Source: Lysobacteraceae bacterium PS02065
Lineage (GTDB): Bacteria; Pseudomonadota; Gammaproteobacteria; Xanthomonadales; Rhodanobacteraceae
Direction of reading: 5' to 3'
Length of the DNA stretch: 40,936 nt
Assembly: GCA_029959555.1 (NCBI GenBank)
Contig: JASCPI010000045.1
Location: forward strand, 1-40,936
Translations under genes and position numbers: made by a program
In this document: in pieces, positions 8,663-15,407 of the stretch
How positions within the stretch are numbered: position 1 is the first letter of the stretch
Layout of the letters: each line of letters starts with the position of its first letter
Notes under the pieces: generated by a model
What the model was told of the DNA's origin: nothing
What the model saw: only the letters and a program-made list of their open reading frames with translations
The model's database searches: none

Positions 8663-11074
8663 TCAGCGCAAGGCGGTGGCGGGATCGACCGACGCCGCGC
8701 GCCAGGCCGGCAGCAGCGATGCGGCGACGGCCACGGCGACGACGAGCGCGGCGTTGGTCATGAACACGACGGGATCGAACGCACTCGTCGCGAACAGCAG
8801 CGAATCGAGCACGCGCGTGAACGCGAGGGCGCCGGCGATGCCGATCAACGCGCCCGGCACCGCCAGGCGCAGGCCTTCGCCGACGACCAGCTTGAGCACG
8901 TCGACGCGGCGGCTGCCGACCGCGAGGCGCACCGCGATCTCGCGCGTGCGCTGGCCGACCGAGTACGCGATGACGCCGTAGACGCCGAGCCCGGCGAGCA
9001 GCAGCGCCATCGTGGAGAAGCCGCCGAGCATCGAGCTGGTCAGGCGACGCGGTGCGGCGGCCTGGCCGACCACGGCATCGAGCGTCGTGTAGTCGCCCGT
9101 CGCAAGCGTCGCGTCGAAGTCGCGCAGGACCGCGCGCACGCCCGGCACGAGCGCGGCGACGTCGCCGCCCTCGCCGCGCACGAGCAGTTCGATCGCGCCC
9201 CAGTCGTTGTTCTGGCGCAGGTCGAAGTACATCTCGGGCGTCGGCGCTTCCTCGATCGCGCGCGGCACGTCGCCGACGACGCCGACCACGGTGCCATAGC
9301 TGCCGCCGCCGTTGCCGCGGCCCATGATCTGCTGGCCGAGCGGATCGCGGTCCGGCCAGAGCTGGCGCGCCATCGTCTCGTTGACGATCACGACCGGCGC
9401 CGCATCGAGGCCGTCACGCGCGTCGAAGTGACGCCCCGCGCGCAGCGGCACGCCGAGCGTGGCGAGGTAGCGATGGTCGACGAGGCGCGGCGAGGCGCTC
9501 GGATAGGCGTTGCGCTCGTAGGTGACGCCTTCGGCACCCGCGCCCCAGCTGCGGTTGCGGCCGAGCGGCAAGGTGTCCGACAGGCCCGCCGTGGCGACGC
9601 CGGGGACGGCGAGCACGCGCTCGACGAGGTGCTCGTAGTAGGCGATGCGCTCGGCATCGCTCGCGAACGAACGCGCCGCGTCGACGCGGAACGCGACGGC
9701 CTGGCGTGGATCGAAGCCGAGGTCGACGTTCATGACCGCGACGAAGCTGCGGATCAGCAGGCCCGCGCCGGTCAGCAGCAGGCAGGCGAGCGCGACCTGG
9801 GCGACGACGAGGCCGCGCCGCGTGCGTACCGCTGCGGGGCCGAGATCGCCCGCGCCGCCGCCGGAACGCAGCGCCGCCTGCACGTCGCCGCGCCACAGCG
9901 CGAACGCGGGCCAGACGCCGCACAGCACGCCCGCGAACAACGCCGTAGCGAATGCGAACACGAGCGCGGGCAGGTCGACGTGCGCGGTATCGAGCAGCGG
10001 GATCGGGAACGTGCCGAGCTCGGCCAGCGCATCGGTCGCGAACACCGCGACCGCGACGCCGAGCGCGCCGCCGACGAACGCGAGGACGAGGCTCTCGGCC
10101 AGCGTCTGGCGGACCAGGTGCGACAGCTTCGCGCCGAGCGCGATGCGCACGGCCGATTCCTTGCGGCGTGCCTGCGCACGCGTCAGCAGCAGGTTGGACA
10201 GGTTCGCGCAGACGATCAGCAGCAGGCAGACGACCGCGCCGAACAGGATCAGGAAGGCGGTACGGAACGGACCGCGCACATGCGTCTCGAGGCCGGACAC
10301 GACGGCGCCGACGCGTCCGCGCTCGGGGTGTTCGGCACGCAGGCGCGCGTTGACCGTGTCGAGCTCGACCTGTGCCGACGCCGCGGTCGCCCCGTCGGCG
10401 AGGCGACCGACGACGAACAGCGTGTTGCCCCAACGCTGCGTCTGCGCGGTCAGCGGGAACGTGGTCAGCACGTCGACGTCGCGGCCCGGTGCGAACATCG
10501 AGCCGAAGTCGAAGCTCGCCGGCAGGATGCCTACTACGGTCGACGGCGTGCCGTTGACGTCGAGCGTGCGGCCGACGATGCCGGCGTCGGCGCCGTAGCG
10601 CGTGCGCCAGAAGCGGTCGCTGAGCATCGCCGTCGGCGTGTCGAAGTTCGCCTCGCTCTCGACGAAGCCGCGACCGAGTTGCGCGTGCACGCCGAGCACG
10701 TCGAGGAAGTTGTGCGTGACCGGCACCACGCGGATGCGCTCGGGACCCTCGGGGCCGGCCAGCGTGTAGCGCTGGAAGTCGAAGAACGCGTAGTAGCCGC
10801 CGAGCGCCGTGAACGCGCGGCTCTGCTGCTGCCAGGTGCGCAGCGTCTCGACCTGCATCGTGCGCGCCGACAGGCCGCCCGCGGCGGGACCGCCACCTTC
10901 GACGAACGCGAGCCGGTCCGCCGCGCGTACCGGCAGTGGCTTGAGCAGCACCGCGTCGAGGATGCCGAACATCGCTGCGCAGGCGCCGATGCCGAGCGCG
11001 AGCGTGAGCACCGCGACGAGCGTGAAGCCCGGCGTGCGGGCCAGTTGGCGCAGGGCGAAGCGCAAGGTGTTCAC
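8663..11074 (-). CDS. ABC transporter permease, duplicated MacB/FtsX type (permease 5)
   Basis: An 803-residue permease, first of the permease series after the ATPase gene (20 nt spacer). The N-terminus MNTLRFALRQLARTPGF leads into TM1 (VLTLALGIGACAAMFGILDA) and a MacB-like periplasmic domain. The first FtsX block has the loop ANLSNLLLTRAQARRK then AVRIALGAKLSHL. The second unit ends with YGVIAYSVGQRTREIAVRLA and three C-terminal helices. Ten TM segments are expected from the architecture. The start codon aligns with those of permeases 3 and 4, although the best SD-like sequence (GAGG) is about twelve bases away. Position next to the ATPase makes it the likeliest direct partner, but the paralogues are so alike in plan that this is only an inference. 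Confidence 0.92.
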   Translation of the reverse strand: MNTLRFALRQLARTPGFTLVAVLTLALGIGACAAMFGILDAVLLKPLPVRAADRLAFVEGGGPAAGGLSARTMQVETLRTWQQQSRAFTALGGYYAFFDFQRYTLAGPEGPERIRVVPVTHNFLDVLGVHAQLGRGFVESEANFDTPTAMLSDRFWRTRYGADAGIVGRTLDVNGTPSTVVGILPASFDFGSMFAPGRDVDVLTTFPLTAQTQRWGNTLFVVGRLADGATAASAQVELDTVNARLRAEHPERGRVGAVVSGLETHVRGPFRTAFLILFGAVVCLLLIVCANLSNLLLTRAQARRKESAVRIALGAKLSHLVRQTLAESLVLAFVGGALGVAVAVFATDALAELGTFPIPLLDTAHVDLPALVFAFATALFAGVLCGVWPAFALWRGDVQAALRSGGGAGDLGPAAVRTRRGLVVAQVALACLLLTGAGLLIRSFVAVMNVDLGFDPRQAVAFRVDAARSFASDAERIAYYEHLVERVLAVPGVATAGLSDTLPLGRNRSWGAGAEGVTYERNAYPSASPRLVDHRYLATLGVPLRAGRHFDARDGLDAAPVVIVNETMARQLWPDRDPLGQQIMGRGNGGGSYGTVVGVVGDVPRAIEEAPTPEMYFDLRQNNDWGAIELLVRGEGGDVAALVPGVRAVLRDFDATLATGDYTTLDAVVGQAAAPRRLTSSMLGGFSTMALLLAGLGVYGVIAYSVGQRTREIAVRLAVGSRRVDVLKLVVGEGLRLAVPGALIGIAGALAFTRVLDSLLFATSAFDPVVFMTNAALVVAVAVAASLLPAWRAASVDPATALR

Positions 11075-11094
11075 GGCCGGCCTCGTCGACGCGA

Positions 11095-11856
11095 TCAGGT
11101 CGCGGCGTTCGCGGCGGCACGCGCCGGGCGCATGAGGCGCTGGTCCTCTTCGTGGCGCAGGCGGTGCATGGTCGCCTCGTCGACGACGCGGCCGTCGAAC
11201 ATGAAGATCTTGCGGTCGGCGAAGTCGGCGTAACGCGGATCGTGCGTGACCATGCAGATCGTCGAGCCGGCCTTGTGGAGTTCGTCGAGCAGCTCCATGA
11301 CCGCCTCGCCGTTCTTCGAGTCGAGGTTGCCGGTCGGTTCGTCGGCGAGCAGGATCGAGGGCTGGCCGACCAGCGCGCGCGCCACGGCGACGCGCTGCTG
11401 CTGGCCGCCCGAGAGCTGCGCCGGGTAGTGCTTCACGCGGTGCGCCATGCCGACGCGCTCGAGCGCGGCGATCGCGCGGTCGCGACGCTCGGCTTTCGAG
11501 ACGCCGTCGCGATAGGTCAGCGGCAGCTCGACGTTCTCGAACACGGTCAAGTCGCCGATCAGGTTGAAGGCCTGGAACACGAAGCCGATTTCCTGGTTGC
11601 GGATCGCCGCGCGCTCGCTCGCGCCGATGTCGGCGACCTCGCGGCCGTTGAGGCGGTAGGTGCCCTCGCTCGGCGTATCGAGCAGGCCGAGGATCGCCAG
11701 CAGGGTCGACTTGCCGCAGCCCGACGGGCCCGTGATGGACACGTACTCGCCCTTGGCGATCGCGATGTGCACGCCGGCCAGCGCATGCGTCTCGACTTCG
11801 TCGGTCAGGAACACCTTCTTGATGTTGTCGAGGCGGAGCAGGGATTCGTCGGTCAT
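11095..11856 (-). CDS. ABC transporter ATP-binding protein, MacB/LolD-type
   Basis: A 253-residue cytoplasmic ATPase that powers an envelope ABC transporter. All nucleotide-binding motifs are intact: Walker A GPSGCGKST (residues 43-51), Q-loop Gln95 in FVFQAFNL, signature LSGGQQQR (148-155), Walker B ILLADE (168-173) followed by PTGNLD, and H-loop His205 in MVTHD. The PTGNLDSK D-loop and QAFNL Q-loop are typical of the MacB/LolD/FtsE branch. The open frame continues 107 codons upstream, but that region overlaps the end of the adaptor gene; the ATG at 11856 begins a normal family N-terminus (MTDESLLRLDNI). It is the only ATPase for at least five permeases in this operon. It lies 49 nt after the adaptor gene and 20 nt before permease 5. 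Confidence 0.95.
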   Translation of the reverse strand: MTDESLLRLDNIKKVFLTDEVETHALAGVHIAIAKGEYVSITGPSGCGKSTLLAILGLLDTPSEGTYRLNGREVADIGASERAAIRNQEIGFVFQAFNLIGDLTVFENVELPLTYRDGVSKAERRDRAIAALERVGMAHRVKHYPAQLSGGQQQRVAVARALVGQPSILLADEPTGNLDSKNGEAVMELLDELHKAGSTICMVTHDPRYADFADRKIFMFDGRVVDEATMHRLRHEEDQRLMRPARAAANAAT

Positions 11857-11905
11857 GGCGGGCTCGTGTCGGTCGGCGATGGGATGCGGTGGGAAACGGA
11901 AGGCG

Positions 11906-13156
11906 TCACTTGAGGCGCAGGCGGTCGGCCTGGTCGTAGGCGCTGGTGTCGGAGAGCACGACGCGGTCGCCGGCCTGCAGGCCCTGGCGCACCTCGATGA
12001 GGTTGACCGAGCTGCGGCCGAGCAGCACCGGCACGCGCTCGGCGACGCCGTCGGCATCGACGCGGAACAGGCGTGCCTCGGTCTCGGGCTGGCCGAACGC
12101 GGGGCGACCGACGTAGAGCACGTCGGCGAGGCGCTCGATCTCGATCGTGCCGTCAACGGAAAGGTCCGGACGCGCACCGCCCGGCAGATCGCCGGTCAGC
12201 TCGACGTCGACCTGCACGGTACCGTTCTGCACGGCCGGATCGACGCGCAGTACCTTGCCGGCGACGATGCCGTTGCGCGTGTCGATGCGCGCGGGCTGGT
12301 CGATGACGATGTCCTTGGCCTGGGTCTCGGCGATGCGCAGCTCGGCCATGAGTTCGCCGGGACGGGCGACGCGGGCGAGGTTGGAACCGGCGGCGACCTG
12401 CTGGCCTTCCTCGACCGCGATGCGCTGCAGGACGCCGGCGATGCCGGCACGCACCTTGAGCGCATCGGCCTGGCGCTGGCGCAGGTCGCGCGTCGCCGCG
12501 AGCTGGGCGAGGCGCGCCTGGTCGGCGGCGAGCTGCGCGCGCATGTTCTGGGTGAACTGGTCGATGCGCTCGTGTTCGATGCCGAGGCGCGTCTTGAGCT
12601 GGCCCATCGCGAGCGCACTGCGCTTGGCTTGGATGCCCGGGATGATGCCCTTGTCGCGCAACGTCGCCTCGGCTTCGGCCTGCAGGCGCGCGGATTCGTA
12701 TTCGGCCTCGATGCTGGCGAGGCTGGCCTTCTGGTCGAGCAGCTGCGACTGCAGCGTCGCGCGGCGCACGGCGAGGTCGGCCTCGGCAGCGGTGACCTCC
12801 GACTTCGCCGACAACAGCTGGTCATCGACCTCGGGGTTGTTGAGTTCGAGGATGACCGTATCGGTCTCGACCTTCGCGCCGGGCTTGACCACGATGCGCT
12901 CGACGCGCGCGGCGGTCTCGGCGGCGATCCAGCGGATCTCCTTCGGCACAAGCGTGCCGGGGCCGCGCACCTCACGCAGCAGTTCGCCGCGCTTGACGGT
13001 GTCGACGAGCAGGCTCGTGCGTTCGACCGACGGCATGGCCGGTCCCAGCGAGGCGAGTCCGACGCCGGCGGCGACGATGAGGGTGGCGACGACCGTGCCG
13101 AGGATGATCTGGCGGCGGCGCTTGCGTTGCTTCAGTTCGGGGCGTGCGATGTCCAT
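11906..13156 (-). CDS. HlyD/MacA-like periplasmic adaptor (membrane fusion protein) of the ABC cluster
   Basis: A 416-residue adaptor linking an inner-membrane ABC transporter to the periplasm or an outer-membrane channel. A basic N-terminus (KQRKRRR) precedes a single TM anchor at about residues 19-39. Then come a lipoyl/barrel-sandwich half (around VERIVVKPGAKVETDTVILELNN), a long Gln/Ala/Leu-rich alpha-helical hairpin (about 85-235), the second lipoyl half (GIAGVLQRIAVEEGQQVAAGS), and beta-barrel and membrane-proximal domains. Two in-frame ATGs exist, at 13162 and 13156. GAAG is one base from the first but seven from the second, so I chose 13156. It is the first gene of the ABC operon, 155 bp after the anti-sigma gene with no clear terminator between. 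No TolC-like partner gene is in view. Confidence 0.9.
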   Translation of the reverse strand: MDIARPELKQRKRRRQIILGTVVATLIVAAGVGLASLGPAMPSVERTSLLVDTVKRGELLREVRGPGTLVPKEIRWIAAETAARVERIVVKPGAKVETDTVILELNNPEVDDQLLSAKSEVTAAEADLAVRRATLQSQLLDQKASLASIEAEYESARLQAEAEATLRDKGIIPGIQAKRSALAMGQLKTRLGIEHERIDQFTQNMRAQLAADQARLAQLAATRDLRQRQADALKVRAGIAGVLQRIAVEEGQQVAAGSNLARVARPGELMAELRIAETQAKDIVIDQPARIDTRNGIVAGKVLRVDPAVQNGTVQVDVELTGDLPGGARPDLSVDGTIEIERLADVLYVGRPAFGQPETEARLFRVDADGVAERVPVLLGRSSVNLIEVRQGLQAGDRVVLSDTSAYDQADRLRLK

Positions 13157-13317
13157 GGACATGCTTCAGCACGAGGCATGCCAAATCATGCAATCAACGT
13201 AAATAGCTGATTCTCATGACTTGCCGCGAGGTGTCCGGTAGCCGACACCCATCATGTGTCCACGAGCGAACACTCCGTCTCCCACAAGCGTTCAGTCACC
13301 CGGGCCACCGACGGACG

Positions 13318-14013
13318 TCAGCTCTTGGGACCGGGCAGGACGAATCGCACGTCGTAACGCGCCGTCTCCTGCCCCGCACACGTCACCATGACTTCCGCGT
13401 CGCCGCCGACGAGCGCGCCTTCCCCCACGACGACACCGGCATAGCCGTACGCGTCGGGATGAGCGTCCGCCTGCAAGGCCCGCGCACCGGCCTGCCGGAT
13501 CTCGATCACCGACGTACACCCCGATGGCGTCGGCACGGGTACGAGCATCACCAGTGCCCCGTCGGCCGGAAGGGCGATCTCGACCACATCGGCGAGACCG
13601 CGCGTCTTGTCGACGTACGCGAGCGTCGCCGGCGATGTCGTGCGTCCCGGCGTGCGCAGCACGGATGCACCCGCAAATCCGACCACTACGAGGACCGCCG
13701 ACGCCGCGATACGCCCCATCCACGGCGATCGCGGACGTCGTGGCGAGACCTCATGCCGGCGGACACCCGAGCGATCGTGACCGGCGCGGGTCACGCGTGT
13801 CGGAACATCGCCTTCCGGGCCGCTGCCGCCCGCAACGCTCGTGGCGACCGCAGCCGATGAGGCTTCGAGACCGATGCGCAAAGCCGTGTCCGACTCGACG
13901 ATCTCGGCCAGGTCGGGACGCTCGAGCAGCAGGAGCTCGAACGCCTGCGATTCCGACTCGTCGAGATCACCGTCGAGATAGGCGCGCAGCAGCGCGTGCT
14001 CGAAGATGCTCAT
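13318..14013 (-). CDS. Putative membrane-anchored anti-sigma factor
   Basis: A 231-residue protein. The cytoplasmic N-terminal part (FEHALLRAYLDGDLDESES, residues 4-22, then a run of leucines and ERPDLAEIVE) resembles the sigma-binding N-terminal helices of anti-sigma factors, but no zinc-binding His/Cys set is visible. A single TM lies at about residues 100-120, followed by a periplasmic beta-rich domain of about 110 residues with two cysteines. Its ATG overlaps the sigma gene stop as ATGA, which indicates translational coupling and is the usual layout of an ECF sigma/anti-sigma pair. The expected role is to hold the sigma factor at the membrane until an envelope signal releases it. The family call rests on context and topology more than on sequence, so confidence is moderate. 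Confidence 0.65.
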   Translation of the reverse strand: MSIFEHALLRAYLDGDLDESESQAFELLLLERPDLAEIVESDTALRIGLEASSAAVATSVAGGSGPEGDVPTRVTRAGHDRSGVRRHEVSPRRPRSPWMGRIAASAVLVVVGFAGASVLRTPGRTTSPATLAYVDKTRGLADVVEIALPADGALVMLVPVPTPSGCTSVIEIRQAGARALQADAHPDAYGYAGVVVGEGALVGGDAEVMVTCAGQETARYDVRFVLPGPKS

Positions 14014-14606
14014 GCCGCACCTCCCGGGATGGATGCGGCGTGGGGCGTGCCGCGACATGCCTGCGGTAACGGCACGGGTTCCGCGAGCCTCGCGCGCACC
14101 CGATCCCGCATGCGCAGGCGGGCACGCGAGATCACCCGGTCGAACTGCTCCTTGCCGAGTCCGAACCGTGCCATGAGGTCGGGCTTGCCGATACCCGCCA
14201 CGTAGTACTGCGAGACGATCGCGCGATCGCGTTCGGTCGGCAATTCGTCGAGCACCTGCCTCGCCAGCTCCGCGAGCTCACGCCGCTCGCAGAACTCGAG
14301 CGGCGTGAGCGGCTGGTCCATCAGCGGAAGCGGGCCTTCCGCGATGTCCTCGAAGCGCACGCAGGGCTTGCCCCTCGCGAACATGAGCGCAGCGTTGCGG
14401 CCCGCCTGCAGAATGTACGGCAGCAAGGCCCCCGGATCGTTCAGGCGCCCGGCGCGCAACGCCACGATGACCGCCAGAACTACGTCCTGCACGAGATCGT
14501 TGGTCGCTTCCGGGTTGCGCGTGATCCGGAAGACGACGGCACGCAAGCCCGGCAGGCAGCGGAGGACGTCCTGTTCACACGGGACATAAGCGGACGCTCC
14601 ATCCAT
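14010..14606 (-). CDS. ECF-like RNA polymerase sigma factor
   Basis: A 198-residue sigma-70 family protein. A region-2-like segment spans about residues 15-80 (FRITRNPEATNDLVQDVVLA, with the DLVQDV core that contacts core polymerase and the -10 element). A region-4 helix-turn-helix follows at about 115-175 (LDELPTERDRAIVSQYYVAG, then LMARFGLGKEQFDRVISRAR). Length and domain content fit extracytoplasmic-function sigma factors. GAGAGG lies eight bases before the ATG. The gene overlaps the anti-sigma gene by four bases and follows the AT-rich secreted-protein gene by 102 bp in the same direction. It probably directs transcription of its own locus, possibly of the CHAT and patatin genes. Its promoter motif cannot be deduced from one locus. 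Confidence 0.85.
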   Translation of the reverse strand: MDGASAYVPCEQDVLRCLPGLRAVVFRITRNPEATNDLVQDVVLAVIVALRAGRLNDPGALLPYILQAGRNAALMFARGKPCVRFEDIAEGPLPLMDQPLTPLEFCERRELAELARQVLDELPTERDRAIVSQYYVAGIGKPDLMARFGLGKEQFDRVISRARLRMRDRVRARLAEPVPLPQACRGTPHAASIPGGAA

Positions 14607-14708
14607 TTCACGAGCCTCTCAACCAGGTCCAACCCTATTTCGAAATGAAAAGCTAAGAACAGCATCATCCGCGCATGATCCACTGATCCTTCATCGATCG
14701 CGGCCGAA

Positions 14709-15356
14709 TCAGTCCGGACCGTCGTCGCCATCACCATGACTTGACTCAAATTTTCTTACACGCACATCTTTCATTGTCGATAATTTTCCACATTCGGAAT
14801 CGCTTATGAGAAAGACGTTCTTATCAGACGACAACGAAGGATGCCACTTCGAATTTTGGCCATCTTTTTTATCGAAATATTCCACTCTTATTCTATGACA
14901 ATCGTTTCCTAAATTATCAGGATGCTTGCAGGTGGCGGCAGCATCCGTCAGGTAGATATACATCTTACCTTCTCGATCCTTCTTTTTCACATCAAATGAC
15001 AACCAGGGAACGCCCGTATCGGAAACCATCTTCATGGGATCACTAAAATCGTAACCATGCGAAGTGCCCCTCTTCCATCCAACAACCGCGTAAATAGACC
15101 CCTTGTTGGAGAAAATCTTTATTCTATTCCCGTTATTCAGGCCAATTGAATATCGACTATTCCCCGCGACCACGCCGCTCAAGCTATAATTTCTATCGAC
15201 CCCCCAAGCGATATCATCCACTCCTGCCTCCTGAAAGAAAAAACCAGCTCCGCCCTTCTCCAACCTACAATGAGTGGCCCCCGACCCAGCACCATTTGTG
15301 CTACTTCCGACGCTCATCGAGGAAAGCAGGAAAACAGATGCAATAATAGAAATCAT
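14709..15356 (-). CDS. AT-rich small secreted protein of unknown function
   Basis: I do not recognise this 215-residue protein. A Sec signal peptide is clear (MISIIASVFLLSSMSVGSS). The mature part is polar and rich in Gly, Asp, Lys and Ser. It has four cysteines (near THCRLEK, TCKHP, NDCHR and SECGK), suggesting two disulfides, and a tail rich in Asp/Gly. Two ATGs are possible; AAAGGG abuts the one at 15362 but lies six bases before the one at 15356, so I use the latter. Base composition is striking: two sixty-base lines I counted give about 40% and 47% GC, against about 63-72% for the flanking genes. Codons are correspondingly A/T-ended. It lies 51 bp after the CHAT gene and 102 bp before the sigma gene, all on the same strand. 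Recent acquisition is the simplest explanation. Confidence 0.75.
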   Translation of the reverse strand: MISIIASVFLLSSMSVGSSTNGAGSGATHCRLEKGGAGFFFQEAGVDDIAWGVDRNYSLSGVVAGNSRYSIGLNNGNRIKIFSNKGSIYAVVGWKRGTSHGYDFSDPMKMVSDTGVPWLSFDVKKKDREGKMYIYLTDAAATCKHPDNLGNDCHRIRVEYFDKKDGQNSKWHPSLSSDKNVFLISDSECGKLSTMKDVRVRKFESSHGDGDDGPD

Positions 15357-15407
15357 GACCATCCCTTTTTAAGAATGCCGTTTCATGTCATCACGAGTCG
15401 CGCTTCT

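Noticed and set aside
6048..8981. Long plus-strand open frame (about 977 codons) opposite permeases 3-5
   Set aside because: Antisense composition artefact: His/Arg/Ala/Glu-rich with no family features, while the minus strand carries conserved permease motifs throughout. The similar plus-strand frames at 642-1784, 1908-3776 and 9428-11233 were dropped for the same reason.
1..11074. Permease genes as FtsX or LolC/E orthologues
   Set aside because: They are twice as long as FtsX and LolC/E (~800 versus 300-420 residues), with two MacB-type periplasmic domains each, so only the broader MacB/FtsX superfamily call is made.
13230..13249. Imperfect hairpin between the anti-sigma and adaptor genes
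   Set aside because: The stem GGTGTC/GACACC region has a bulge and no T-run on the minus strand, so it does not qualify as a terminator; operator function cannot be judged.
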